Notes: generated by a model from the sequence alone, not told the origin. Shown: positions 10,899 through 21,013, numbered from the stretch's first letter. The stretch: 64,000 nucleotides of DNA from Photobacterium rosenbergii (GCF_003026455.1 NZ_PYMB01000003.1:434001-498000); one strand, 5' to 3'. A program made the numbers and translations.

Positions 10899-11780
10899 AT
10901 GAGAAAGACCAAAGCGATGTTCGTTGACGAGTCACGGGCTTTTCATAATGGAAAATACTCTTATGAAAATTTCGTGTATATAAACGCTAAAACCAAGAGT
11001 TTCATCACCTGCCCTATCCATGGCGATTTTGAACAACGCCCTGATGCCCATCTCGCAGGCAGGGGTTGCCCACAATGTTCAGGTAAAAAGAAGCGGACAA
11101 AAGAAGAGTTCGTTGAAAAGGCGCACACTGTTCATCAGAACAAATACAACTACGAGAAGTTCGTTTACCTCGGCTCGTTAGAAAAAGGCATTATTATTTG
11201 TCCAATACATGGTGAGTTTGAACAGCGACCAAACTCTCATCTCGCAGGTAAAGGCTGCCCACAATGCTCACGGTCTAGTCCGGTGACTCAAGAGCAATTT
11301 GTTCAACGTGCCAATGCCATTCACCATGGTAAATACCGATACGATAATTTTGTCTATGCCGGAGCGCTAACCAAGGCAACCATTACTTGCCCGTTACATG
11401 GGGATTTTGAGCAGCGACCAGATACCCACCTTCGCGGGGCAGGTTGCCCTGTATGCGCTAAACATAACCGAAAAAAAACTACAGATGAGTTTGTGCTCCA
11501 AGCACTACGCTTACATCGACAGCGCTATAGTTACGAACATTTCAAATACGTGAATGCCCGAACAAAAGGTAAGATTACCTGCTCGATTCATGGTGTTTTC
11601 GAACAGCACCCCTATAACCATTTAGCGGGTAACGGTTGTCCCCATTGCGCGTCAGAAAGCCGCCAGTCACCAATAATGAAGCCATTGTCATTTGCAACCT
11701 TTAAACCATTAAAGGATTACCCATTGGTTGCATTGTGTTTACGGGCTCTGCCATCGCGTTTAATGCAGATAACCACTTAA
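10899..11780 (+). CDS. Protein of four tandem zinc-ribbon repeats
   Basis: From ATG 10899 the product has 293 residues. Four repeats of about 57 residues start near 4, 67, 130 and 194, with a period of 63-64. Each reads roughly FV..A...H..KY.Y..F.Y......K..I.C..HG.FEQ.P..HL.G.GCP.C. Each unit has a CPIHG-like C-x2-H pair and a GCPQC-like C-x2-C pair, giving four candidate zinc sites. Similar units are common in phage and bacterial proteins next to endonuclease domains, but here no nuclease follows, only a 43-residue tail. Nucleic-acid binding is inferred. The frame stays open to a TTG at 10830, but the extension lacks a good ribosome site. No neighbour suggests a role. Confidence 0.75.
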   Translation: MRKTKAMFVDESRAFHNGKYSYENFVYINAKTKSFITCPIHGDFEQRPDAHLAGRGCPQCSGKKKRTKEEFVEKAHTVHQNKYNYEKFVYLGSLEKGIIICPIHGEFEQRPNSHLAGKGCPQCSRSSPVTQEQFVQRANAIHHGKYRYDNFVYAGALTKATITCPLHGDFEQRPDTHLRGAGCPVCAKHNRKKTTDEFVLQALRLHRQRYSYEHFKYVNARTKGKITCSIHGVFEQHPYNHLAGNGCPHCASESRQSPIMKPLSFATFKPLKDYPLVALCLRALPSRLMQITT

Positions 11781-11800
11781 TCAAGAATGCCGGCCAATAA

Positions 11801-11827
11801 AAAAGCTCGCTAAATAGCGAGCTTTTT
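11801..11827. terminator. Bidirectional terminator between zinc-ribbon gene and ppsA
   Basis: AGCTCGCTA (11804-11812) and TAGCGAGCT (11815-11823) form a hairpin flanked by A-run on the left and T-run on the right, so it can end transcription of both convergent genes. Confidence 0.85.
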
Positions 11828-11846
11828 CATTATATCAGCCTGTCGG

Positions 11847-14213
11847 TTATGACTGTTCACCCAAGTGCAGCCAGGTCTCAACCACAGTATCAGGGTTTAA
11901 GGAAACCGAATCGATCCCCTGCTCCATCAACCATTGTGCTAGATCATCATGATCGGATGGGCCTTGGCCACAGATACCGACATACTTACCGGCTTTGTTT
12001 GCAGCCGTAATAGCCATTGCCAGCATTGCCTTGACGGCTTCATTACGCTCATCAAACATATGGGCAATTTCGCCGGAGTCTCGGTCAAGGCCAAGTGTTA
12101 GCTGGGTCATGTCGTTTGAGCCGATAGAGAATCCATCAAAATACTTGAGGAAGTCATCAGCCAAAATGGCATTCGATGGCAATTCGCACATCATGATCAC
12201 CTTAAGGCCATTCTCACCGCGACGCAGATCGAACTTCGCCAACAGATCAATGACCGAGGCTGCTTCGCTGACGGTACGGACAAACGGGATCATGATTTCA
12301 ACGTTCTTCAATCCCATCGTTTCACGAACGCGCTTGATAGCTTCACACTCAAGGGCAAAGCAATCTTGGAACTGCTCGGAAATATAGCGTGACGCACCAC
12401 GGAAACCGATCATCGGGTTTTCTTCCGTCGGCTCGAAGTTCACACCACCGACCAAGTTACGGTACTCGTTTGACTTGAAGTCAGACATACGCACGATAAC
12501 GCGTTTTGGCCAGAAGGCCGCAGCCAATGTTGAAATCCCCTCAGTCAGTTTTTGGATGTAGAACTCAACCGGATCAGGATAACCGACAATACGCTGGTCA
12601 ATTTCAGCTTTGAGCTCATCCGATTGCTGGTCGTAGTTCAGCAAGGCTTTAGGGTGGATACCGATCATCTTGTTGATGATAAATTCCAACCTTGCCAAGC
12701 CTACCCCTTCGTTTGGAATACAGGCAAAGTCGAATGCCCTATCCGGGTTACCGACATTCATCATCACTTTCAGTGGCAAGTCTGGCAGATCGTCTACCTC
12801 AGAGCGGCGGATTTCAAAGTCCAACTCACCTTCATAGATGTAACCTGTTTCACCTTGCGCACAAGAAACCGTTACTTTCTGACCGGTTTGTAATAGATCA
12901 GTGGCGTTACCACAACCTACAACTGCAGGGATACCCAGTTCACGGGCAATAATCGCAGCATGACAAGTACGGCCACCACGATTAGTCACAATCGCTGCCG
13001 CTTTTTTCATTACTGGCTCCCAATCAGGGTCAGTCATGTCCGCCACCAGCACATCGCCAGCTTGTACCTGATCCATCTGAGACAGATCGGACACGACTCG
13101 AACCTCGCCACTACCGATACGTTGACCAATCGCGCGGCCTTCGATAACCGCATGCCCGGTATCGTTGAGGTGGAAACGCTCCATCACGTTGGCATCATCT
13201 CGTGAACGCACGGTTTCTGGGCGGGCCTGAACAATCAGTAGCTCACCAGTGATACCGTCTTTTGCCCACTCGATATCCATTGGGCGGCCATAGTGCTTCT
13301 CGATGATCAGCGCTTGCTTAGCCAAAGACTCAATTTCTTGGTCAGTTAGGGAGAATTGCGTTTGCTCTTCTTTGTTGGTATCGAGGATTTCTACCTGTTT
13401 ACCCAGCGAAGTGTCGTCGGTGTAAACCATCTTCAATAGTTTAGAGCCGATGGTACGGCGCACTACGGCAGGGTTCCCCGCCTGAAGCGTTGGCTTGTGA
13501 ACATAGAATTCATCAGGGTTTACCGCACCCTGAACAACCATCTCACCAAGACCCCAAGAGGATGTGATAAATACTACTTGGTCAAAACCAGATTCAGTGT
13601 CTAGGGTAAACATTACACCAGATGAGGCTTTATCAGAGCGTACCATGCGTTGGATACCCGCCGATAGAGCAACACCCTTATGATCAAAGCCTTGGTGGAC
13701 ACGGTACGAGATTGCACGGTCATTAAATAGCGAAGCAAAAACGTGTTTAACCGCTTCGATTACCGCGTCAATACCACGCACATTGAGGAAAGTTTCTTGC
13801 TGGCCTGCAAATGAGGCATCAGGTAGGTCTTCTGCTGTTGCCGATGAGCGAACAGCCACAGACAGCATCTCGTCACCCTGAGCCAGTTCAAGGTAACACT
13901 CGCGAATATCCTGTTCCAGATCCTGTGGAAGCGGTGCTTCTAGAACCCAATTGCGGATAGTCTCGCCAGCTTGCTGCAAGGCATTTACATCTTCAACATC
14001 AAGTTCATCAAGAAGTGTATAGATACGCTCATTGAGCGAGTTAGCTTCCAAGAACTGATTAAAGGCATGGGATGTTGTCGCATAGCCATTAGGGACTTTT
14101 ACTCCCGCATTAGCCAGATTCGCCACCATCTCGCCTAGAGATGCATTCTTACCACCGACTTTATCAACATCGTTCATTGACAAAGCATCGTACCAAACAA
14201 CATTCTGTTGCAC
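11847..14213 (-). CDS. ppsA: Phosphoenolpyruvate synthase
   Basis: PpsA converts pyruvate and ATP to PEP, AMP and phosphate, the entry to gluconeogenesis. The product has an N-terminal ATP-grasp-like domain ([26 protein letters not shown]), the swivelling phosphohistidine domain ([20 protein letters not shown], catalytic His in TCH), and a C-terminal PEP-binding barrel with CGQGPSDH. The frame is open to 14237, but AAGGAG at about 14221-14226 lies inside that extension and nine bases before GTG 14213, so the 788-residue form starting [11 protein letters not shown] is preferred. It is divergent from ppsR, which regulates it. Confidence 0.96.
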   Translation of the reverse strand: MQQNVVWYDALSMNDVDKVGGKNASLGEMVANLANAGVKVPNGYATTSHAFNQFLEANSLNERIYTLLDELDVEDVNALQQAGETIRNWVLEAPLPQDLEQDIRECYLELAQGDEMLSVAVRSSATAEDLPDASFAGQQETFLNVRGIDAVIEAVKHVFASLFNDRAISYRVHQGFDHKGVALSAGIQRMVRSDKASSGVMFTLDTESGFDQVVFITSSWGLGEMVVQGAVNPDEFYVHKPTLQAGNPAVVRRTIGSKLLKMVYTDDTSLGKQVEILDTNKEEQTQFSLTDQEIESLAKQALIIEKHYGRPMDIEWAKDGITGELLIVQARPETVRSRDDANVMERFHLNDTGHAVIEGRAIGQRIGSGEVRVVSDLSQMDQVQAGDVLVADMTDPDWEPVMKKAAAIVTNRGGRTCHAAIIARELGIPAVVGCGNATDLLQTGQKVTVSCAQGETGYIYEGELDFEIRRSEVDDLPDLPLKVMMNVGNPDRAFDFACIPNEGVGLARLEFIINKMIGIHPKALLNYDQQSDELKAEIDQRIVGYPDPVEFYIQKLTEGISTLAAAFWPKRVIVRMSDFKSNEYRNLVGGVNFEPTEENPMIGFRGASRYISEQFQDCFALECEAIKRVRETMGLKNVEIMIPFVRTVSEAASVIDLLAKFDLRRGENGLKVIMMCELPSNAILADDFLKYFDGFSIGSNDMTQLTLGLDRDSGEIAHMFDERNEAVKAMLAMAITAANKAGKYVGICGQGPSDHDDLAQWLMEQGIDSVSLNPDTVVETWLHLGEQS

Positions 14214-14968
14214 GGCAATTCTCCTTATTGGATTCAACAGTTTAAAGCAGGTAACCCATTAGTAAACGATTGCTTTTTGCTGCAAAAAAAAGCGAAAAGT
14301 GTCAATTTTCAGAGCAAAACGCTAATCATGTCTCCTTATGTGTACTTTACTGACAAATAATCCGTCAGCTAAGCACAGTTACCCTGTAGGTTTTTGTTAT
14401 AAATTTAATTGCTAAAATTCTGTCAAATCTTTTTCATTTTCAATTACTTGAAAACGTATATCTATATGCGATACAGCGATATACACACATACATAGACAT
14501 TTTCTTATTCGAATTACAGATACATAACCCTTAAAGTCATACCCTGTAGCACCGAATTGCTATATTCAGTTTTCCACCTCTCATAAAAATTATCTAGCAA
14601 GTTATCAAAAAAATTTGAAGCACATCAGATTTTTGATCTGGCTCAACATTGGTAGGCTATGTGCTAAGGCTAGGACCAAAACCAACTTATACTTTACATT
14701 TCAACAACTTAACCATCAGCCAACTCTGAAATCACTAGATAACTCATCAATGATGGATTTATCGACAATTTCAAATTCGGTTAAGGTACCGTTGAAGCTC
14801 TGGCTCCCCAAATACAGTTTTGTAAAAACCTCTAAAACAGGATGTGACCGAGACAAAAACAAGATTGCAGCAAAGTGTGACAATGAATCTGGAAACTTGT
14901 TTATCAGATGATTATATTGAGTGCACTTATGCTTTTGGCTAAAAATAATTTCAAGGGTTAAAATTTTC
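14214..14968. other. Long intergenic region between ppsA and ppsR
   Basis: This 755-base AT-rich gap separates the divergent ppsA and ppsR. A 98-codon plus-strand frame (14615-14911) and an antisense frame over it have no recognisable sequence, so neither is called. It should contain both promoters. I looked for a FruR/Cra palindrome like those in the fru region and found none. Direct TATA-rich stretches occur near 14455-14500. Confidence 0.4.
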
Positions 14969-15802
14969 ATGCAATCCAAGTCCAATTTTCGTGACGTGTT
15001 CTTCGTATCTGACGGGACAGCTATCACCTCTGAGACCCTTGGCCACGCGGTCCTTGGCCAGTTTGATATCACAACGCGCCAAACCACCCTACCTTTTGTA
15101 GAAAGCATTGAACGTGCCAACAGTGTTAAACAGCAGATTGATAGAGCCTATGAAGAAACTGGGGCGGAACCTTTGGTGTTCTACTCCATCGTCCTTCCAG
15201 AAGTAAAAGCAATCATCGAGCAAAGCAAAGCCCACTTTTACGATGTACTTAATGCGCTCGTCGCCCCATTGAGTGAAGATTTACGGATGGCACCACAACC
15301 GCAGTTACAACGCTCGCATAGCATTGCCAAAGATGCCGATAGCTATCAAGACCGTATTGCAGCGATTGAATACACCCTGGCCCATGACGACGGCGTCTCT
15401 CTCAATAACCTCGACCAAGCCGACATCATTCTATTGGGTGTCTCCCGTTGTGGTAAAACACCGACCAGCCTCTATCTTGCAATGCAATTTGGGATCAGGG
15501 CAGTCAACTACCCCTTTATTGCCGAAGATATGAGCAAACTGCGCTTGCCGAAGGCCATTGAACCCTACCGGTACAAAACTTATGGCTTAACTATCGATAC
15601 CGAGCGATTAGTTGAGATCCGCCACGAGCGCTACGCCAACAGCCACTATGCCAGTATTGAGCAATGTGAGAGTGAACTCAGCAAAGTGGAGGCAATGTTC
15701 AGGCGAGAGGCAATCCCTTACCTGAATACCAGCCGCCTTTCGGTAGAAGAGATCGCCACCCGGTTGCTTGATATCAGCGGTCTAAAACGCAAGATGTGCT
15801 AA
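14969..15802 (+). CDS. ppsR: PEP synthase regulatory protein (bifunctional kinase/pyrophosphorylase)
   Basis: PpsR uses ADP to phosphorylate PpsA on a threonine and reverses this with phosphate, switching PEP synthase off and on. The product of 277 residues has the conserved N-terminal [20 protein letters not shown], the P-loop [19 protein letters not shown], and the C-terminal [24 protein letters not shown] 14969 is chosen over the upstream GTG 14921 because the enteric protein starts here and CAAGGG precedes it. It is divergent from its target ppsA. Confidence 0.95.
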   Translation: MQSKSNFRDVFFVSDGTAITSETLGHAVLGQFDITTRQTTLPFVESIERANSVKQQIDRAYEETGAEPLVFYSIVLPEVKAIIEQSKAHFYDVLNALVAPLSEDLRMAPQPQLQRSHSIAKDADSYQDRIAAIEYTLAHDDGVSLNNLDQADIILLGVSRCGKTPTSLYLAMQFGIRAVNYPFIAEDMSKLRLPKAIEPYRYKTYGLTIDTERLVEIRHERYANSHYASIEQCESELSKVEAMFRREAIPYLNTSRLSVEEIATRLLDISGLKRKMC

Positions 15803-15837
15803 CACTTTTGAGTTATTTGTCTCAGTGATCATTTATC

Positions 15838-15875
15838 GGCGAGTATTCTGTTTTTTGCTACTCGCCCTCTTCATA
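15838..15875 (+). terminator. Possible terminator after ppsR
   Basis: GGCGAGTA (15838-15845) pairs with TACTCGCC (15859-15866) around a T-rich 13-base loop. The tail CTCTTCAT is only weakly T-rich, so termination strength is uncertain. Confidence 0.45.
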
Positions 15876-16047
15876 TGGACGGATTATCACTAACACATCG
15901 CAAATTCTCAATGATGAGAGATAAAAAAACACAACAATTCAATCACTTATTAATTTCTTATTTTTCTCCCTATTATTCATCAAAAAATTATCAATTCTTG
16001 AATATGCTTAATTTGAGCTTCAGAAAATATAATAACGAGGTTCCAAA

Positions 16048-16728
16048 ATGATTAGGGTTGCGCTTACAGCATTATCAACAGTTTTTTTATTTGCGTGTGG
16101 TGGAGGATCTTCAAGTGGTTCATCTGAACCTAACGTTGTCACAATGGATGAAGTCAGTGTTAGAACACTTGGTATAGATCTAGTCAATATATCTGGCGCA
16201 GCTGCAGACTTCTTTGTTAAAGAGTCGAGTGGGTCTAGCCCGTTATTTGACGAAAATAACAAAGTTTCATCAGTACCAGATTTTAATTCTTACTATCACT
16301 CGGTAAGTTGGACGACAGCTACTCCAATGAAACTTGATATTGGTACTATTGATACCAACACCCAAACAGCAAACGCTTTATCTGAAGATATTTTACTGAA
16401 TAACAAAGAAAAATTATGGGCTATTGCATGGAGTGACGAAGGTGACCTTACCTTGTCTACCGGTATTCAAGAGCCCTCTCCTGTTGAGGATAAATATCGC
16501 TTAAGGTTGTTCGCTGTAGAAGACGTTACGGTAACAGTTAATTCTACTGCCTTCTCAGTAACAAATTTATCTAAAGGTAATTTTTCAAACCAATTACTTG
16601 TAGATAATTGCAATAAAGAGCTTATTTTAAGTGCAAACCAAATAGATATATGTGAATTAGAAATCGGTAAATCTTATTTACTGATTGTTGATGGGGAAGA
16701 TGTGCTATTAGCAGCAGAAGAAAAATAA
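16048..16728 (+). CDS. Hypothetical lipoprotein
   Basis: The 226-residue product starts MIRVALTALSTVFLFACGGG, a clear lipobox with C17, followed by a flexible GGGSSSGSSE linker typical of surface or outer-membrane lipoproteins. The remainder is rich in beta-type sequence (YRLRLFAVEDVTVTVNST) with two cysteines near the end. No family is recognised; a beta-sandwich fold similar to DUF4397-type lipoproteins is possible but not demonstrable by eye. GAGGTTCCAAA precedes the ATG. It is lower in GC than its neighbours and stands alone between ppsR and the fru operon, which suggests a recent or lineage-specific gene. Confidence 0.7.
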   Translation: MIRVALTALSTVFLFACGGGSSSGSSEPNVVTMDEVSVRTLGIDLVNISGAAADFFVKESSGSSPLFDENNKVSSVPDFNSYYHSVSWTTATPMKLDIGTIDTNTQTANALSEDILLNNKEKLWAIAWSDEGDLTLSTGIQEPSPVEDKYRLRLFAVEDVTVTVNSTAFSVTNLSKGNFSNQLLVDNCNKELILSANQIDICELEIGKSYLLIVDGEDVLLAAEEK

Positions 16729-16799
16729 AACAATAAATTTAAAACAATAACTTTAGGGTAAATTATAAATATAAAATGCGCTTTTTATAACACGCAGGG

Positions 16800-16960
16800 A
16801 ACGTCTACATAATATACGTCTGTCTTAACAGAGATACTAAAAAAATCTTATTTCATGGAAAGATAACTCTGTTAACCTGTTGAAGGTTTTGGGGCAAACG
16901 CAAAAAATACCGTAGGCAGCGGTGGCATCAGCCCCGGCATTTATGCCGGGGCTTTCTTTA
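16800..16960 (+). ncRNA. Candidate small RNA ending at a strong terminator
   Basis: The 254-base gap after the lipoprotein gene ends with a strong plus-strand terminator, 200 bases beyond the lipoprotein stop. Between them TTAACAGAG (16825-16833) and CTCTGTTAA (16867-16875) are exact reverse complements and could form a 9-bp stem around an A/U-rich loop. The layout (5' hairpin, single-stranded stretch, GC-rich terminator with U tail) resembles an Hfq-type sRNA, but it could equally be the 3' UTR of the lipoprotein mRNA. No promoter was identified. Confidence 0.25.
16930..16960 (+). terminator. Strong GC-rich terminator
   Basis: GCCCCGGCAT (16931-16940) pairs with ATGCCGGGGC (16943-16952) and is followed by TTTCTTT on the plus strand. 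On the minus strand the hairpin lacks a T-tract, but just beyond it ACCG-N7-CGGT followed by T6 (about 16905-16925) could end the leftward fru operon. Confidence 0.75.
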
Positions 16961-16982
16961 TCTAACAGAAGTCACTCAACCG

Positions 16983-18725
16983 TTATTTTGCTTCAGCAAC
17001 TGCCATTTGCTCTTCGTCAGATTTCTTCAAGAATGCATAGGTCACACCGGTTACCACTGTACCTGCGGCAATAGCAACCAAGTACATCAACACTGGTGTA
17101 ATCGCATTCGGGATGAACAGTACAAACAGACCACCATGCGGAGCCATCAACTTAGCACCGAATAGCATTGATAGTGCGCCAGTTAGTGCACCACCCGCCA
17201 TACAGCTTGGGATAACACGCATTGGATCGCGGGCTGCAAACGGAATCGCCCCCTCAGAAATGAAGCATAGGCCCAGTACAAAAGAGGCTTTACCTGCTTC
17301 TGCTTCACTGGCGTTGAACTTACGCTTCGCGAGGAAAGTCGCCAAGCCCATACCCAGTGCTGGAACCATACCCGCTGCCATTACTGCTGCCATAGGCGCA
17401 TAAGTCTGAGAGGCTAGCAGACCAACCCCAAAGGTGTATGCCGCCTTGTTAACCGGGCCGCCCAAGTCGAAGCACATCATACAGCCAAGAATGATACCCA
17501 GTAGTACTGCGTTTGCTGAGCCCATGTTATTCAAGAAATCAGTCAGGCTAGTCATTGCAGCCGATACTGGACCACCGACGACATAAATCATGATAAGGCC
17601 GGTGATCAAGCTTGATAGCAAAGGAATGATCAAGATTGGTTTCAACGCTTCCATTGATTGCGGCAATTTAACATGCTCTGCCACAAACTTCGCGCTGTAA
17701 CCCGCCAAGAAACCGGCAACGATACCGCCAAGGAAACCTGCGCCAGTCGAACTCGCCAACATACCGCCAATCAAACCCGGCGCCAGACCAGGGCGGTCAG
17801 CAATCGAGAAAGCAATGAAGCCAGCCAGTACTGGAACCATCAAGGCAAACGCGGAACCACCACCGATAGTCATCAGTGCAGCAGCTAATGTCCCCTCTTG
17901 TTCGAATGCGGTAATACCGAAGACAAATGAAAGTGCAATAGATAGACCACCAGCAACCACAAGTGGCAACATGTGTGACACACCTGTCATCAAGTGTTTG
18001 TAGGCACCGGTTTTCTCTTGCTTAGCTTCACCCTCAGACGAAGAGCCAGCTTGGTGCTGATACGGTACTGCCGTCGCAAATGCTTTTTCAAATTCTTCTG
18101 TTGTTTTCTTTAGTGCTGCGCCTGTACTGGTTTTGTACAGCTTCTTGCCAGCAAAGCGAGAAAGATCAACCTCGATATCAGCGGCAATAATCACCAAATC
18201 AGCGGCAGCGATTTCTTCAGCCGTCAACTGGTTCTTTGCGCCTACAGAGCCACGGGTTTCAACCTTGATTTGATGGCCCTGACGCTTACCTTCCTCTTCC
18301 AAAGCTTCTGCAGCCATAAAGGTGTGTGCGACACCGGTTGGGCAGGCAGTGATTGCCACAATTTTCTTGGCAGAAGAATCGCTGCTATCTACTGCTGCAA
18401 CAGAGGTGACTTCAGTGAGCACTGTCGCTTGGCTAACAGCTTGTGAAAGTGTGGCTTTCGGATCAGCCAGTACATCTTCGATAGCAATCTGAGACAGCTT
18501 TTTGCCTTTGAACCGGGTTGTATCTACCGCTGTATTTGCGGCGACAACAATACAATCAGCCTCATCGATGACAGTTTGGCTTAGCGTCTTTACCGGTACA
18601 ACTGAAGACTGGCACTCTACCGCTGCTGTCCATTTAAGATCTGCTGCTGCCTTTTCAATCAAGCCAGCGGCAATAATGCTATTTGCGATACCGCTTGGGC
18701 ACGCTGTTATTACTGCAATTTTCAT
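16983..18725 (-). CDS. fruA: Fructose-specific PTS enzyme IIBC
   Basis: FruA imports fructose through the inner membrane and phosphorylates it to fructose 1-phosphate. The 580-residue product has two IIB-type modules: IIB' with C9 in ITACPSGIANS and the functional IIB with C128 in ITACPTGVAHTF, followed from about residue 240 by the multi-spanning IIC domain (HLMTGVSHMLPLVVAGGL, FDLGGPVNKAAY). The IIB'-IIB-IIC order is that of enteric FruA. It is last in fruB-fruK-fruA, 21 bases after fruK. Confidence 0.96.
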   Translation of the reverse strand: MKIAVITACPSGIANSIIAAGLIEKAAADLKWTAAVECQSSVVPVKTLSQTVIDEADCIVVAANTAVDTTRFKGKKLSQIAIEDVLADPKATLSQAVSQATVLTEVTSVAAVDSSDSSAKKIVAITACPTGVAHTFMAAEALEEEGKRQGHQIKVETRGSVGAKNQLTAEEIAAADLVIIAADIEVDLSRFAGKKLYKTSTGAALKKTTEEFEKAFATAVPYQHQAGSSSEGEAKQEKTGAYKHLMTGVSHMLPLVVAGGLSIALSFVFGITAFEQEGTLAAALMTIGGGSAFALMVPVLAGFIAFSIADRPGLAPGLIGGMLASSTGAGFLGGIVAGFLAGYSAKFVAEHVKLPQSMEALKPILIIPLLSSLITGLIMIYVVGGPVSAAMTSLTDFLNNMGSANAVLLGIILGCMMCFDLGGPVNKAAYTFGVGLLASQTYAPMAAVMAAGMVPALGMGLATFLAKRKFNASEAEAGKASFVLGLCFISEGAIPFAARDPMRVIPSCMAGGALTGALSMLFGAKLMAPHGGLFVLFIPNAITPVLMYLVAIAAGTVVTGVTYAFLKKSDEEQMAVAEAK

Positions 18726-18746
18726 TTCAACACCCTCTGATCCGAA

Positions 18747-19706
18747 TCAGCTCTTCACGTTATTTACTTGGACACTTTCTTTTACTTTTAGCACTTGGTT
18801 GATGTCTTCAACCCCGACGCCAACCTGGCTGACCGCCAGTGCCGATAGTGCTGTGGCAAAGCCCAATGTCTCTTCTTTATTCCACTGATTCAGCTGTCCC
18901 CAGCACAAACCAGCAACCAATGTATCCCCTGCACCCACGGTGCTCACGACGTTCATTTTGGGTGGTTGAGAGCGAAGCCAACCTTCGCTGTTTAGCCACA
19001 TCACACCTTCAGCGCCCAGTGAGACCACCACATTGGCAATTCCTTTGGCTGACAATTGCTCTGCCGTTGCCAGCAATTCCTGCTCTGAATCCAGTTCTCG
19101 GCCCGCCCAGTCAGCTAGCTCTTCATCATTTGGTTTGACCAACCAAGGTGAGGCGTCTAGGCCCGCAGCCAATGCTGCTTTGCTGCTATCAAAGAAGACT
19201 TGCTTGCCATTATCATGTAACCATTGGATCCAAGAGGCACATTGCTCAGGGGTAATGCCGCGAGGAAGACTACCGGCAATCACAAATACGTCATGGCTTT
19301 CAGCCAGGCTTTTCATTGTGGCTTCAAAAGAAGCTAAATCCTGTTCACCCACTTCCACACCGGGGAAGTTGATATCACTGACTCGGCCATCTTGCTCAAC
19401 CAACTTGACGTTAATACGGCTAGCACCTTTGACACGCACGAAGGCATCTTTGGCGCCCAACTCTTCAAATAACTGGCAAAATGGTTCTTGGTTATCCGCC
19501 CCAAGCAAACCTGTTACAGTCACGTCTGCGCCTAACTCAGCCAGCACCTTGGCAACGTTGACGCCTTTACCTGCTGGGTGCAGCGTTCCTGTATTAACAA
19601 GATTGACGGTGCCTGGGTTCAGTGACTCAAGGCTACCTGTTAGGTCCAATGCCGGATTGAGTGTTACCGTGACAACTTTCAGCGGTGAAATGTTTGTTTG
19701 AGTCAT
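18747..19706 (-). CDS. fruK: 1-Phosphofructokinase
   Basis: FruK uses ATP to convert fructose 1-phosphate to fructose 1,6-bisphosphate. This 319-residue PfkB-family kinase has the sugar-binding LNPALDLTG, the NTGTLHPAGKGVNVAKVL segment, and the catalytic GAGD at 258-261 (base D261). It starts two bases after the fruB stop, so the two are likely coupled. Confidence 0.95.
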   Translation of the reverse strand: MTQTNISPLKVVTVTLNPALDLTGSLESLNPGTVNLVNTGTLHPAGKGVNVAKVLAELGADVTVTGLLGADNQEPFCQLFEELGAKDAFVRVKGASRINVKLVEQDGRVSDINFPGVEVGEQDLASFEATMKSLAESHDVFVIAGSLPRGITPEQCASWIQWLHDNGKQVFFDSSKAALAAGLDASPWLVKPNDEELADWAGRELDSEQELLATAEQLSAKGIANVVVSLGAEGVMWLNSEGWLRSQPPKMNVVSTVGAGDTLVAGLCWGQLNQWNKEETLGFATALSALAVSQVGVGVEDINQVLKVKESVQVNNVKS

Positions 19707-19708
19707 AA

Positions 19709-20827
19709 CTATTTACCCTCGCCAAGGCCGTCAGCAATAGCTTGGCCAATTGCTGCCAAGGCTTCATCAGCGTCATCGCCTTGAGCAATGAACTGTAATT
19801 CGTGACCTTGTTTAACACCCAATGCAATCACTTTCATCAAGCTCTTGGCATTGACCGCTTTGCCTTCGCCGTTAAGGTTGGCGACCAGAATGTTACTGTT
19901 AAATTTCTTAGTAACGCTAACCAGCATCGCGCCCGGGCGGGCATGCAAGCCGTGTGGGTTGCGGATCTTGAAGACTTCGGTATTACCTTCTAGCGCTTCT
20001 TCGGTTAGCAACGTCACGACCTGATCCGCAGCGGCGTTGAACAACTTATCCGCTTGGTTCTTGAATAGCAGCTGTGCCAAATAGTTCATGTTGTTCACAT
20101 GGGCACCATTACACGCGGCCACGAACAAAAGACCTTTTACTGGTGAGCCTGCTTCTTCAAAAGGTTCTGCCGGTGTAACAAATGACAAAGCTGTACGGCT
20201 TACGCCTTTATGGCTTTTGGCAATCCATAGGCCTTGGCCAAGGTGCGTTGCACCAGAGGCAATCGCATCTGCAACCGTATCGTTGCTGGCTGATTGGTGA
20301 TTTTTCACCAAACCAGCGGCGACTGCGGTCAACTGAACAAGGTCAGTGGCTGGGAAAGCAAGTTGAACGTAGCTCTCATCAAAATCAGCTTCTAGTTGCG
20401 CTTCACCATTAAGGATGGCAATAAGGCCCTCAGCACTATCACTCGTCTTCAGTTTGTCCTCTACGCCATCAGCAGAAAGCACCTTCGTCAATTGCTTTAA
20501 AATGCCTAGGTGTTCATCAGATTTAGCCGCAATACCGATAGCAAGATAAACCGTTTTGCCATCTCCCCAGTTAACGCCCTGCGGAAAATGATGAACCCTG
20601 ACACCCGTCTCTTTCACCAAACCTCGGGTGTCGGTTGTCCCGTGTGGGATAGCAATACCGTTGCCAAGGAAGGTTGAGTTCTGCGCTTCACGATCAAGCA
20701 TGCCGTTGACGTAGCCGGTTTCGACCAAACCTTGTTGCTCAAGACCCGCAGCAATCGCCTTGATGGCTTCCTGCTTATCCGCTGCTGATTGTTTAAGCTG
20801 AATATCTTTTGTTGAGAGTGACAGCAT
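19709..20827 (-). CDS. fruB: Fructose PTS diphosphoryl transfer protein (IIA-M-HPr)
   Basis: This 372-residue cytosolic protein relays phosphate from enzyme I to FruA. The IIA domain carries H62 in GIAIPHGTTD; a central M domain of about 120 residues follows; the C-terminal HPr (FPr) domain carries its active histidine in NPHGLHARPGAML near residue 299. Domain order matches the enteric FruB. GGAGTAAACAC precedes the ATG. It is the first gene of the operon, facing fruR across a region with FruR-type operators. Confidence 0.95.
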   Translation of the reverse strand: MLSLSTKDIQLKQSAADKQEAIKAIAAGLEQQGLVETGYVNGMLDREAQNSTFLGNGIAIPHGTTDTRGLVKETGVRVHHFPQGVNWGDGKTVYLAIGIAAKSDEHLGILKQLTKVLSADGVEDKLKTSDSAEGLIAILNGEAQLEADFDESYVQLAFPATDLVQLTAVAAGLVKNHQSASNDTVADAIASGATHLGQGLWIAKSHKGVSRTALSFVTPAEPFEEAGSPVKGLLFVAACNGAHVNNMNYLAQLLFKNQADKLFNAAADQVVTLLTEEALEGNTEVFKIRNPHGLHARPGAMLVSVTKKFNSNILVANLNGEGKAVNAKSLMKVIALGVKQGHELQFIAQGDDADEALAAIGQAIADGLGEGK

Positions 20828-20926
20828 GTGTTTACTCCAGTTTCGTTAAACCTGGTGAAGACCGATAGCCTTCTCTCCCCGTCTACACAAATATAAACCT
20901 AAATGACCAACTTGATACCTTGCTGA

Positions 20927-20940
20927 CTGAATCGATTCAG
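20927..20940. promoter_or_regulatory. FruR (Cra)-type operator, fruB-proximal
   Basis: CTGAATCGATTCAG is a perfect 14-bp palindrome with the central CG of LacI-family operators and matches the enteric Cra half-site TGAA.CG. It lies 100 bases upstream of fruB. Binding by the divergently encoded FruR is inferred. Confidence 0.75.
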
Positions 20941-20991
20941 CTATTGGTCAAAATAAAATTCCAGCACAATCTAGTTCAAAATTATATCGAT

Positions 20992-21007
20992 GCTGAAACC
21001 ATTCAGC
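20992..21007. promoter_or_regulatory. FruR-type operator, middle site
   Basis: GCTGAAACCATTCAGC matches the operator pattern with TGAA half-sites in both orientations but CC in place of the central CG. Its exact reverse complement recurs at 21014-21029, with centres 22 bp apart, about two helical turns. Confidence 0.65.
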
Positions 21008-21013
21008 TGACAT

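Noticed and set aside
14615..14911. 98-residue protein in the ppsA-ppsR gap
   Set aside because: Composition looks non-coding, there is no good ribosome site, and an antisense frame of equal quality overlaps it.
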